NCBI GenBank assembly: GCA_030267565.1
Contig: BRXU01000015.1
Coordinates: 1,177,001 to 1,241,000 of the forward strand
Direction of reading: 5' to 3'
Source: Pleodorina starrii
Taxonomy: Eukaryota; Chlorophyta; Chlorophyceae; Chlamydomonadales; Volvocaceae
Length of the DNA: 64,000 nt
Positions 47,801-59,170 of the stretch are shown piece after piece (positions within the stretch are counted from its first letter, which is position 1; each line of letters starts with the position of its first letter). A model generated the notes under the pieces. That model saw nothing but the letters and a program-made list of their open reading frames with translations, was not told the origin of the DNA and did no database searches. The translations under genes were made by a program, and so were the position numbers.

Positions 47801-50800
47801 CCAACCGCCTAACATTGCCAAAGAAAGACGAATAAAGGAAAAAGTTATGGTTTTGTCAAAGAAAGTACAAAGGAAACAGTATCACACACCAAGGCCGAGC
47901 AGAACAAATCCTTTAGTGCGAGTGGGACCTGTCGTACGCCTGAGTGGCCGCCACTCAGGCGTACGACAGGTCCCATGAAGTCGACCAGCACAATTGCCGG
48001 CGCGCGCGCCACAGGGAAGCGCCCACTTTGACACCGTGCTCTGCGTTGCTAGACACAGCTATAGAAACTTTACCATTGCATTTTGGCAGGCTAAATCTGC
48101 ACTGGCGTGGCTGAGCACGCTCGAGCATGCTGAGCACGGTCTTGACCGTAGTGGCGGTATTTATTGGGGACCGTGCTCGAGCACGGTCATGACCGTAGTT
48201 ACGGTGTCAAGAAAGTTCAAAGGAAACAGTATCACACACCAAGGCCGAGCAAAACAAATCCTTTAGTGCGAGTGGGACCTGTCGTACGCCTGAGAGGCCG
48301 CCACTCAGGCGTACGACAGGTCCCATGCAGTCGACCAGCACAATTGCCAACCGCCTAACATTGCCAAAGAAAAACGAATAAAGGAAAAGTTATGGTTTTG
48401 TCAAGAAATTACAAAGTAAACAGTAACACACACCACGGCCGAGCACAACAAATCCTTTAGTGCGTGTGGGACCTGTCGTACGCCTGAGTGGCCGCCACTC
48501 TGGCGTACGACAGGTCCCATGAAGTCGACCAGCACAATTGCCGGCGCGCGCGCCACAGGGAAGCGCCCACTTTGACACCGTGCTCTGCGTTGCTAGACAC
48601 AGCTATAGAAACTTTACCATTGCATTTTGGCAGGCTAAATCTGCACTGGCGTGGCTGAGCACGCTCGAGCATGCTGAGCACGGTCTTGACCGTAGTGGCG
48701 GTATTTATTGGGGACCGTGCTCGAGCACGGTCATGACCGTAGTTACGGTGTCAAGAAAGTTCAAAGGAAACAGTATCACACACCAAGGAAACAGTATCAC
48801 ACACCAAGGCCGAGCAAAACAAATCCTTTAGTGCGAGTGGGACCTGTCGTACGCCTGAGAGGCCGCCACTCAGGCGTACGACAGGTCCCATGCAGTCGAC
48901 CAGCACAGTTGCCAACCGCCTAACATTGCCAAAGAAAAACGAATAAAGGTAAAAGTTATGGTTTTGTCAAGAAAGTTTAAATGAAACAGTATCACGAGCA
49001 GAACAAATCCTTTAGTGCGAGTGGGACCTGTTGTACGCCTGAGTGGCCGCCACTCAGGCGTACGACAGGTCCCATGCAGTCGACTAGCACAATTGCCGGC
49101 GCGCGCGCCACAGGGAAGCGCCCACTTTGACACCGTGCTCTGCGTTGCTAGACACAGCTATAGAAACTTTACCATTGCATTTATGCAGGCTGAGCACGGT
49201 CTTGACCGTAGTGGCGGTATTTATTGGGGACCGTGCTTGAGCACGGTCATGACCGTAGTTACGGTGTCAAGAAAGTTCAAAGGAAACAGTATCACGCACC
49301 AAGGCCGAGCAAAACAAATCCTTTAGTGCGAGTGGGACCTGTCGTACGCCTGAGAGGCCGCCACTCAGGCGTACGACAGGTCCCATGCAGTCGACCAGCA
49401 CAATTGCCAACCGCCTAACATTGCCAAAGAAAAACGAATAAAGGTAAAAGTTATGGTTTTGTCAAGAAAGTTTAAATGAAACAGTATCACGAGCAGAACA
49501 AATCCTTTAGTGCGAGTGGGACCTGTCGTACGCCTGAGAGGCCGCCACTCAGGCGTACGACAGGTCCCATGCAGTCGACCAGCACAATTGCCGGCGCGCG
49601 CGCCACAGGGAAGCGCCCACTTTGACACCGTGCTCTGCGTTGCTAGACACAGCTATAGAAACGTCACCACTGCATTTTGGCAGGCTAAATCTGCACTGGC
49701 GTGGCTGAGCACGCTCGAGCATGCTGAGCACGGTCTTGACCGTAGTGGCGGTATTTATTGGGGACCGTGCTCGAGCACGGTCATGACCGTAGTTACGGTG
49801 TCAAGAAAGTTCAAAGGAAACAATATCACACACCAAGGCCGAGCAAAACAAATCCTTTAGTGCGAGTGGGACCTGTCGTACGCCTGAGTGGCCGCCACTC
49901 AGGCGTACGACAGGTCCCATGCAGTCGACCAGCACAATTGCCAACCGCCTAACATTGCCAAAGAAAGACGAATAAAGGAAAAAGTTATGGTTTTGTCAAA
50001 GAAAGTACAAAGGAAACAGTATCACACACCAAGGCCGAGCAGAACAAATCCTTTAGTGCGAGTGGGACCTGTCGTACGCCTGAGTGGCCGCCACTCAGGC
50101 CTACGACAGGTCCCATGCAGTCGACTAGCACAATTGCCGGCGCGCGCGCCACAGGGAAGCGCCCACTTTGACACCGTGCTCTGCGTTGCTAGACACAGCT
50201 ATAGAAACGTTACCATTGCATTCTGGCAGGCTAAATCTGCACTGGCGTGGCTGAGCACGCTCGAGCATGCTGAACACGGTCTTGACCGTAGTGGCGGTAT
50301 TTATTGGGGACCGTGCTCGAGCACGGTCATGACCGTAGTTACGGTGTCAAGAAAGTTCAAAGGAAACAATATCACACACCAAGGCCGAGCAAAACAAATC
50401 CTTTAGTGCGAGTGGGACCTGTCGTACGCCTGAGAGGCCGCCACTCAGGCGTACGACAGGTCCCATGCAGTCGACCAGCACAATTGCCAACCGCCTAACA
50501 TTGCCAAAGAAAGACGAATAAAGGAAAAAGTTATGGTTTTGTCAAAGAAAGTTCAAAGGAAACAGTATCACACACCAAGGCCGAGCAGAACAAATCCTTT
50601 AGTGCGAGTGGGACCTGTCGTACGCCTGAGTGGCCGCCACTCAGGCGTACGACAGGTCCCATGCAGTCGACCAGCACAATTGCCGGCGCGCGCGCCACAG
50701 GGAAGCGCCCACTTTGACACCGTGCTCTGCGTTGCTAGACACAGCTATAGAAACTTTACCATTGCATTTTGGCAGGCTAAATCTGCACTGGCGTGGCTGA

Positions 50801-52334
50801 GCACGCTCGAGCATGCTGAGCACGGTCTTGACCGTAGTGGCGGTATTTATTGGGGACCGTGCTCGAGCACGGTCATGACCGTAGTTACGGTGTCAAGAAA
50901 GTTCAAAGGAAACAATATCACACACCAAGGCCGAGCAAAACAAATCCTTTAGTGCGAGTGGGACCTGTCGTACGCCTGAGAGGCCGCCACTCAGGCGTAC
51001 GACAGGTCCCATGCAGTCGACCAGCACAATTGCCAACCGCCTAACATTGCCAAAGAAAAACGAATAAAGGCAAAAGTTATGGTTTTGTCAAAGAAAGTTC
51101 AAAGGAAAGAATATCACACACCAAGGCCGAGCAGAACAAATCCTTTAGTGCGAGTGGGACCTGTTGTACGCCTGAGAGGCCGCCACTCAGGCGTACGACA
51201 GGTCCCATGCAGTCGACCAGCACAATTGCCAACCGCCTAACATTGCCAAAGAAAGACGAATAAAGGAAAAAGTTATGGTTTTGTCAAAGAAAGTACAAAG
51301 GAAACAGTATCACACACCAAGGCCGAGCAGAACAAATCCTTTAGTGCGAGTGGGACCTGTCGTACGCCTGAGTGGCCGCCACTCAGGCGTACGACAGGTC
51401 CCATGAAGTCGACCAGCACAATTGCCGGCGCGCGCGCCACAGGGAAGCGCCCACTTTGACACCGTGCTCTGCGTTGCTAGACACAGCTATAGAAACTTTA
51501 CCATTGCATTTTGGCAGGCTAAATCTGCACTGGCGTGGCTGAGCACGCTCGAGCATGCTGAGCACGGTCTTGACCGTAGTGGCGGTATTTATTGGGGACC
51601 GTGCTCGAGCACGGTCATGACCGTAGTTACGGTGTCAAGAAAGTTCAAAGGAAACAGTATCACGCACCAAGGCCGAGCAAAACAAATCCTTTAGTGCGAG
51701 TGGGACCTGTCGTACGCCTGAGAGGCCGCCCCTCAGGCGTACGACAGGTCCCATGCAGTCGACCAACACAGTTGCCAACCGCCTAACATTGCCAAAGAAA
51801 AACGAATAAAGGTAAAAGTTATGGTTTTGTCAAGAAAGTTTAAATGAAACAGTATCACGAGCAGAACAAATCCTTTAGTGCGAGTGGGACCTGTCGTACG
51901 CCTGAGTGGCCGCCACTCAGGCCTACGACAGGTCCCATGCAGTCGACTAGCACAATTGCCGGCGCGCGCGCCACAGGGAAGCGCCCACTTTGACACCGTG
52001 CTCTGCGTTGCTAGACACAGCTATAAAAACTTTACCATTGCATTCTGGCAGGCTAAATCTGCACTGGCGTGGCTGAGCACGCTCGAGCATGCTGAACACG
52101 GTCTTGACCGTAGTGGCGGTATTTATTGGGGACCGTGCTCGAGCACGGTCATGACCGTAGTTACGGTGTCAAGAAAGTTCAAAGGAAACAATATCACACA
52201 CCAAGGCCGAGCAAAACAAATCCTTTAGTGCGAGTGGGACCTGTCGTACGCCTGAGAGGCCGCCACGTCTGTAATCTTGAGGGCCGTGTATAAATGGCAA
52301 CCCCGTGTAATAAATGAGGGAAAATTTGACACCG

Positions 52335-52466
52335 TTTCAACACGGCTCGTGTTTGACACGGGGCGACACGGGCTGTTTCAACACGGCTCGTGTTTGACAC
52401 GGGGCGACACGGGCTGTTTCAACACGGCTCGTGTTTGACACGGGGCGACACGGGCTGTTTCAACAT
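52335..52466. repeat. 41-bp tandem repeat, about 3 copies (element copy 1)
   Basis: Units start at 52335, 52376 and 52417, each with CAACACGGCTCGTGTTTGAC and GGGGCGACACGGGC. Most of the unit is made of the ACACGG subterminal motif in both orientations. Confidence 0.9.
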
Positions 52467-52959
52467 AGTCTCGACTATACACGAGGCATTCACCGAAGCA
52501 CACGAGACGAGTGCAGTTCGCATCTCCCAGAAGCCCGGGACACCCCCCCTATCCACAACCAGCAGCCAAACAGCAGGAGCAAACGGCACCCAAGTGCCCG
52601 TTGCTGCCTGGAACGAAAAGCCGGCCAGCCGATACAAACACAGTTGTCTGAGAGGTCCCTAAAAGACGGCCGGGTCACCAGAACACACACACTCCCTACC
52701 CGGCGGAGCTAAGGAGGGCTGTACACCTACCGCCTACGGCCCCATTTGCAGAGGACGGCTAGAACCCCACCAGGGCTGTTTCAACACGACTCGACCGGCC
52801 CGACCCCGACCCGCTGTGCCTCGCCCAGCCATGCCCTACCTAGCTTTGCCCTGCCTCACCCAACCCGGGCCCGGGGCACAGGGGGCTCGTGGAAAACGGG
52901 CACGGGAGCAGCAGTGAAGGGTTTTAGGGTCTTAGGAGCAGCAGCACGCCGCCCCGGCA

Positions 52960-53400
52960 GTTCAGGAGAGCAGAAGAGAGCAGCTGCTGCAGCAGAGAGG
53001 GGGCCGAACAGCTGCTGCAGGGCGCGCGGCACCGTCTCCTGCTGATGGAGCGCCGCCCCAGCAGGGCAGGAGAGCAGCAGCTGCAGCGGGGAGGGGGCCG
53101 GACAGCTGCTGCAGGGCGGCACCGTCTCCTGCGGACGGTGCGCAGCCCCAACAGTGCAGGAGAGCAGCAGCTGCAGCGGGGAGGGGGCCGAACAGCTGCT
53201 GCAGCGCGGCACCGTCTCCTGCGGACGGTGCGCCGCCCCAGCAGGGCAGGAGATCAGAAGAGAGCAGCTGCCGCAGCGGAAAGGGGGCCGAACCGCTGCT
53301 GCAGTGCGGCATCGTCTACTGCGGACGGTGCACCGCCCCAACAGTGCAGGAGAGCAGAAGAGAACAGCAGCTGCAGCAGAGAGGGGGCCGAACAGCTAGG
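52960..53400. repeat. About 90-bp minisatellite, five degenerate units (element copy 1)
   Basis: GCACCGTCTCCTGCGGACGG recurs at about 53027, 53117 and 53207, with a variant at 53307. Each unit also has GCAGGAGAGCAGCAGCTGC and GGGGGCCGAACAGCTGCTGC. Because 90 is a multiple of three, long spurious reading frames arise on both strands. Confidence 0.85.
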
Positions 53401-53419
53401 AGGGTAGGACAGACTCTCC

Positions 53420-54760
53420 GGGAGTGACATCTGAAGGGTGGCCGTTGTCGCAACATCTGCAGCCGGTGCAATTGCCAACTGTCGTTGACGACCCCGCCAG
53501 TGCAATTGTAACTGCTGGAGCCGGCCCCAGCCGTGTCAGTACACCTGCTGGAGCCGGCCCCACCCAGTGGCAATGTCTCCTGCGGATGGCGCGCCGCCCC
53601 GGCAGGGCAGGAGAGCAGAGGAGAGCAGCGGACAGGGGGCCGAACAGCTGCTGCAGTGCGGAAGAGAAGCAACGGGGGCTGTGTACGGTAGGCGTTCCGG
53701 GTCTGCGTGCAGGCGCTCCTGCGTGTGGAGGTGCAGAATCTCACTGTTGTTCTAGTGCTCAAACGCTTTCCTTGTTGGCTGAGATTATGTTCTTATTTCG
53801 CAGAATGAAGCTAGGGAACCCTAAGAAACAAGGCATTTTGACAGGGCTGTCAGGAGTAGTTCCGATTTCGCGCTATAGCCGGAAACCTCGCTCAATGCGA
53901 TAATGTTGCCTATAATAATAAATGTAAGCTGACAATTTCTGAGGGCTGTCAAGACGGAACTTTGTGTGCGAGCGGCGCCCAAAGTTGCTGAAATTTTAGG
54001 AGCTAATTACAGCATTGAAAACGGTTTAAATACAACGTAAGGATATTGACAATTGAACAGAAATGAATGTATGGAGCTAGCCTTACGTGTCCGGTATGTT
54101 CAGTCTGTGGAACCATGTCGTACTCGTTGCAAAGACAACGAGTACGACAGGGTCCCCTCCTAAGAGACTGAGATTGTTCATTACAATTGTAATACCTGCC
54201 GGTTAAATTTGCTAAGGTCGTTATTGTCTAAAGAATAGTTGTACTTGCCACTAACAGGATATGTGCTGGAATTCCCGGTCGTATGGCGTTGACTATTGCC
54301 TGCATGAATGCTCTTTTCTTTACTCAAGCGTATAAATAAATAGTTTAATAGATAATATAGCTACTGCATTTCTAGATACTATGCGCATGTGCGAAGTCCT
54401 GACCACGGCAACACGCGCCAACAACCGGTCAGCATTCGGCTTTGGCTACCCAGACGCCCTCACCGAGTTCGGTACAACGCCGACAATGATGTAAGATGTT
54501 GCTGAAGATAAGGTAGGAGTCGTTAGCCTTGTCGGCGGGCCCGGTTAATGCTCGCCGAGGAGTGCATGCTTTTGCACCGGCGGACGCTTGCCCAACGAGC
54601 ACGCCCGCGGACCGCAACGAGGAACTACTTACAAAAGTTCGCTAATAGGATTGGTGATGCATACGACGTAATGCGTATGCTCCAAAATTTTGTTATGTTT
54701 TGTGTTCAACTCCAGGTCGTCTGTTCTTACCAGAAGTGGAGAATGGCTTAACCTTATCCT
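53420..54760. other. Unique, AT-richer core of the element (copy 1)
   Basis: No gene is recognised. The sequence changes from GC-rich to AT-rich near 53750, contains CCTATAATAATAAATG near 53910 and a 14-bp-arm hairpin at 54116-54149. The longest frames are under 70 codons after 53900. Confidence 0.4.
54116..54149. repeat. Hairpin related to the satellite terminal repeat (element copy 1)
   Basis: Arms TGTCGTACTCGTTG and CAACGAGTACGACA pair perfectly around the loop CAAAGA. The outer flanks GGAACCA and GGGTCCCC extend the resemblance to the satellite junction palindrome GGGACCTGTCGTACG. Confidence 0.8.
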
Positions 54761-54964
54761 ATTGATGATTGCAACCCGCAGGCTGCACATCGGGGCTGGG
54801 GCACACACTCAGGCGGCCTGGGCAGCGAGCAGCTCGGAGCTAGCGGCCGGGAGAGGACTGGGCAGGTGTCAGCGGCCAGCTCGAACGAATAGCTCTCCCA
54901 AGTGAGTACGGCTGTCGCTTCGTTTATCCTAATGATGATTCCAACTCGCAGGGTGCACGTTGAG

Positions 54965-55027
54965 GCTGGGACACACACTGGCTGGGACACACACTGGCTG
55001 GGACACACACTGGCTGGGACACACACC
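54965..55027. repeat. 16-bp tandem repeat, four units (element copy 1)
   Basis: Four consecutive copies of GGCTGGGACACACACT lie immediately before the 217-bp array; GGCTGGGACACA is also part of the 217-bp unit. Confidence 0.9.
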
Positions 55028-55095
55028 TCCGGCCACCCTTGCATGTGCCACAGCACCCGCATTCCCCTGAGCCCAATCCTGATGATGATTGCAAC

Positions 55096-56380
55096 TCGCA
55101 GGGTGCACGTTGCGGCTGGGCCACATACTCAGGCGGCCTGGGTGGCGATCAGCTCGGAGCTAGCGGCCTGGCGTGGATTCCCCGAACATGGTATGTTGTG
55201 GCTGGCAAATCGTAGCGCTAGCGGCCGGGAGAGGACTGGGCAGGTGTCAGCGGCTCGCTCGAATAGCTCTCCCAAGCAAGTGAGTACGCCTAGCTGTCGC
55301 TTCCTTAATCGCAGGGTGCACGTGCGTTGAGGCTGGGACACATACTCAGGCGGCCTGGGTGGCGAGCAGGTCGGAGCTAGCGGCCTGGCGTGGATTCCCC
55401 GAACATGGTATGTTGTGGCTGGCAAATCGTAGCGCTAGCGGCCGGGAGAGGACTGGGCAGGTGTCAGCGGCTCGCTCGAATAGCTCTCCCAAGCAAGTGA
55501 GTACGCCTAGCTGTCGCTTCCTTAATCGCAGGGTGTACGTGCGTTGAGGCTGGGACACATACTCAGGCGGCCTGGGTGGCGAGCAGGTCGGAGCTAGCGG
55601 CCTGGCGTGGATTCCCCGAACATGGTATGTTGTGGCTGGCAAGTCGTAGCGCTAGCGGCCGGGAGAGGACTGGGCAGGTGTCAGCGGCTCGCTCGAATAG
55701 CTCTCCCAAGCAAGTGAGTACGCCTAGCTGTCGCTTCCTTAATCGCAGGGTGCACGTGCGTTGAGGCTGGGACACATACTCAGGCGGCCTGGGTGGCGAG
55801 CAGGTCGGAGCTAGCGGCCTGGCGTGGATTCCCCGAACATGGTATGTTGTGGCTGGCAAGTCGTAGCGCTAGCGGCCGGGAGAGGACTGGGCAGGTGTCA
55901 GCGGCTCGCTCGAATAGCTCTCCCAAGCAAGTGAGTACGCCTAGCTGTCGCTTCCTTAATCGCAGGGTGCACGTGCGTTAAGGCTGGGACACATACTCAG
56001 GCGGCCTGGGTGGCGAGCAGGTCGGAGCTAGCGGCCTGGCGTGGATTCCCCGAACATGGTATGTTGTGGCTGGCAAGTCGTAGCGCTAGCGGCCGGGAGA
56101 GGACTGGGCAGGTGTCAGCGGCTCGCTCGAATAGCTCTCCCAAGCAAGTGAGTACGCCTAGCTGTCGCTTCCTTAATCGCAGGGTGCACGTGCGTTGAGG
56201 CTGGGACACATACTCAGGCGGCCTGGGTGGCGAGCAGGTCGGAGCTAGCGGCCTGGCGTGGATTCCCCGAACATGGTATGTTGTGGCTGGCAAGTTGTAG
56301 CGCTAGCGGCCGGGAGAGGACTGGGCAGGTGTCAGCGGCTCGCTCGAATAGCTCTTCTAAGTGAGTACGGCTGTCGCTTC
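55096..56380. repeat. 217-bp tandem repeat, six units (element copy 1)
   Basis: Units share ACTCAGGCGGCCTGGGTGGC, GGATTCCCCGAACATGG and GTGAGTACGCCTAGCTGTCG, with period 217. A degenerate earlier unit lies near 54800-54905. The period is not a multiple of three, so the 62- and 98-codon frames shift in each unit and are not genes. One unit carries the variant GCGTTAAGG (near 55976). Confidence 0.93.
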
Positions 56381-56934
56381 TCGGGACGTTAACCTGTCCG
56401 TCGTGTTTGCAACATGATAGCCAGCAAGCCCTTGTAACAGGAGCTAGAATCTTCGGTATCCAGTGTGTTTTTGCCCCGCTGTTACAGTGGTGTGAATAGT
56501 TTGGATAGTCAAGGGTCGCCGGGTCGAAAGCTAACGGACTAGCCAGCGGACTAGTGCACAGCGGCACTGCTCCCGTCAGCCTGATGAGGGGCGGCACGAT
56601 CCAGTCCGGGCGAACTTATTCTCCCAGCCGACGGGTGAATAGGATCTGCCAAAGGCATTCGGTGGTTTTAACCGCCATACTATACTGGATTTGGGCAATC
56701 CTCGGTTTGCCTCTTCTTCGACTCTATAGCTAGACTATACACAAGCCGTGTCTACACGACCATGTCCAACCGTGTCTACACGGGGCGATATACATGGCCA
56801 TGTTGGACACGGCCATCTGTACACGGCCGTGTTGAAGCGGCCGTGTATGACACTATCCGTATCTTTTTGCAATACACGGCCATGTTGAAACAGACCGAAC
56901 ACCGTGTCAACACTAGGCCCCAAAAGTACAGACG

Positions 56935-58016
56935 CACTCAGGCGTACGACAGGTCCCATGCAGTCGACCAGCACAATTGCCAACCGCCTAACATTGCCAA
57001 AGAAAGACGAATAAAGGAAAAAGTTATGGTTTTGTCAAAGAAAGTACAAAGGAAACAGTATCACACACCAAGGCCGAGCAGAACAAATCCTTTAGTGCGA
57101 GTGGGACCTGTCGTACGCCTGAGTGGCCGCCACTCAGGCGTACGACAGGTCCCATGAAGTCGACCAGCACAATTGCCGGCGCGCGCGCCACAGGGAAGCG
57201 CCCACTTTGACACCGTGCTCTGCGTTGCTAGACACAGCTATAGAAACTTTACCATTGCATTTTGGCAGGCTATATCTGCACTGGCGTGGCTGAGCACGCT
57301 CGAGCATGCTGAGCACGGTCTTGACCGTAGTGGCGGTATTTATTGGGGACCGTGCTCGAGCACGGTCATGACCGTAGTTACGGTGTCAAGAAAGTTCAAA
57401 GGAAACAGTATCACGCACCAAGGCCGAGCAAAACAAATCCTTTAGTGCGAGTGGGACCTGTCGTACGCCTGAGAGGCCGCCCCTCAGGCGTACGACAGGT
57501 CCCATGCAGTCGACCAACACAGTTGCCAACCGCCTAACATTGCCAAAGAAAAACGAATAAAGGTAAAAGTTATGGTTTTGTCAAGAAAGTTTAAATGAAA
57601 CAGTATCACGAGCAGAACAAATCCTTTAGTGCGAGTGGGACCTGTCGTACGCCTGAGTGGCCGCCACTCAGGCCTACGACAGGTCCCATGCAGTCGACTA
57701 GCACAATTGCCGGCGCGCGCGCCACAGGGAAGCGCCCACTTTGACACCGTGCTCTGCGTTGCTAGACACAGCTATAAAAACTTTACCATTGCATTCTGGC
57801 AGGCTAAATCTGCACTGGCGTGGCTGAGCACGCTCGAGCATGCTGAACACGGTCTTGACCGTAGTGGCGGTATTTATTGGGGACCGTGCTCGAGCACGGT
57901 CATGACCGTAGTTACGGTGTCAAGAAAGTTCAAAGGAAACAATATCACACACCAAGGCCGAGCAAAACAAATCCTTTAGTGCGAGTGGGACCTGTCGTAC
58001 GCCTGAGAGGCCGCCA
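56935..58016. repeat. Satellite segment between the two element copies
   Basis: Contains monomers S, L, S and L with junction palindromes at about 57106, 57459, 57642 and 57992. It repeats 51184-52265 at the 5751-bp offset, including the rare variants GGCCGCCCCTCAGG and AGGCCTACGACAGG. It therefore belongs to the duplicated unit. Confidence 0.9.
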
Positions 58017-58085
58017 CGTCTGTAATCTTGAGGGCCGTGTATAAATGGCAACCCCGTGTAATAAATGAGGGAAAATTTGACACCG

Positions 58086-58217
58086 TTTCAACACGGCTCG
58101 TGTTTGACACGGGGCGACACGGGCTGTTTCAACACGGCTCGTGTTTGACACGGGGCGACACGGGCTGTTTCAACACGGCTCGTGTTTGACACGGGGCGAC
58201 ACGGGCTGTTTCAACAT
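58086..58217. repeat. 41-bp tandem repeat (element copy 2)
   Basis: Counterpart of 52335-52466 at offset 5751. Confidence 0.9.
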
Positions 58218-58710
58218 AGTCTCGACTATACACGAGGCATTCACCGAAGCACACGAGACGAGTGCAGTTCGCATCTCCCAGAAGCCCGGGACACCCCCCC
58301 TATCCACAACCAGCAGCCAAACAGCAGGAGCAAACGGCACCCAAGTGCCCGTTGCTGCCTGGAACGAAAAGCCGGCCAGCCGATACAAACACAGTTGTCT
58401 GAGAGGTCCCTAAAAGACGGCCGGGTCACCAGAACACACACACTCCCTACCCGGCGGAGCTAAGGAGGGCTGTACACCTACCGCCTACGGCCCCATTTGC
58501 AGAGGACGGCTAGAACCCCACCAGGGCTGTTTCAACACGACTCGACCGGCCCGACCCCGACCCGCTGTGCCTCGCCCAGCCATGCCCTACCTAGCTTTGC
58601 CCTGCCTCACCCAACCCGGGCCCGGGGCACAGGGGGCTCGTGGAAAACGGGCACGGGAGCAGCAGTGAAGGGTTTTAGGGTCTTAGGAGCAGCAGCACGC
58701 CGCCCCGGCA

Positions 58711-59151
58711 GTTCAGGAGAGCAGAAGAGAGCAGCTGCTGCAGCAGAGAGGGGGCCGAACAGCTGCTGCAGGGCGCGCGGCACCGTCTCCTGCTGATGGA
58801 GCGCCGCCCCAGCAGGGCAGGAGAGCAGCAGCTGCAGCGGGGAGGGGGCCGGACAGCTGCTGCAGGGCGGCACCGTCTCCTGCGGACGGTGCGCAGCCCC
58901 AACAGTGCAGGAGAGCAGCAGCTGCAGCGGGGAGGGGGCCGAACAGCTGCTGCAGCGCGGCACCGTCTCCTGCGGACGGTGCGCCGCCCCAGCAGGGCAG
59001 GAGATCAGAAGAGAGCAGCTGCCGCAGCGGAAAGGGGGCCGAACCGCTGCTGCAGTGCGGCATCGTCTACTGCGGACGGTGCACCGCCCCAACAGTGCAG
59101 GAGAGCAGAAGAGAACAGCAGCTGCAGCAGAGAGGGGGCCGAACAGCTAGG
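58711..59151. repeat. About 90-bp minisatellite (element copy 2)
   Basis: Counterpart of 52960-53400 at offset 5751, with the same unit number and variants. Confidence 0.85.
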
Positions 59152-59170
59152 AGGGTAGGACAGACTCTCC

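Larger units (their letters stand above)
35153..52265. repeat. Palindrome-rich satellite array of inverted-repeat-bounded monomers
   Basis: About 17.1 kb contain 63 junction palindromes. Long monomers (L, about 350-360 bp) contain GGCGCGCGCGCC, a GCTCGAGC block and the perfect 20-bp palindrome GACCGTGCTCGAGCACGGTC. Short monomers (S, 182-196 bp) contain AACATTGCCAAAGAAA and GTTATGGTTTTGTCAA. Both types begin CCACTCAGGCGTACGACAGG and end with its reverse complement, so adjoining monomers form a 51-bp palindrome. Junctions before L usually read GAGTGG (perfect, 25-bp arms, 1-bp centre); those before S read GAGAGG (one mismatch). The array starts inside a truncated L monomer and is stopped by an element insertion at 52266. 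Confidence 0.95.
52266..56934. mobile_element. 4.67-kb non-autonomous DNA-element-like insertion in the satellite, copy 1
   Basis: The insertion interrupts a satellite palindrome just right of its centre (GGCCGCCAC to the left, CACTCAGG to the right). Its ends are CGTCTGTAATCTTG and CAAAAGTACAGACG, an 8-bp perfect inverted repeat continuing imperfectly. The implied target duplication is CA, or CAC if the first C is excluded. Both ends carry many ACACGG/CCGTGT motifs in both orientations (52280-52470 and 56740-56925), like the subterminal arrays of cut-and-paste transposons. No transposase-like ORF was found. The interior holds 41-, 90-, 16- and 217-bp tandem repeats and about 1.3 kb of AT-richer unique sequence. 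The superfamily is unresolved. Confidence 0.7.

Noticed and set aside
35267..52228. Dozens of 60-211 codon ORFs on both strands of the satellite
   Set aside because: They cross the junction palindromes, occur in every monomer as repeats, change length with each higher-order variant and show no domain. They are by-products of repeated sequence.
35377..52265. CRISPR-like appearance of regularly spaced palindromic repeats
   Set aside because: The 'spacers' are themselves only two repeated sequences, the context is an intron-bearing eukaryotic genome, and there are no cas genes.
52390..53903. Frames of 90-161 codons in the 41- and 90-bp repeats of the inserted element
   Set aside because: The 90-bp period keeps frames open on both strands; the products are repetitive Ala/Arg/Cys peptides without any transposase feature. 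The same holds for copy 2.
55129..56597. Repeated 62- and 98-codon frames of the 217-bp array
   Set aside because: 217 is not a multiple of three, so no continuous protein is possible; the frames on both strands simply reflect the repeat.
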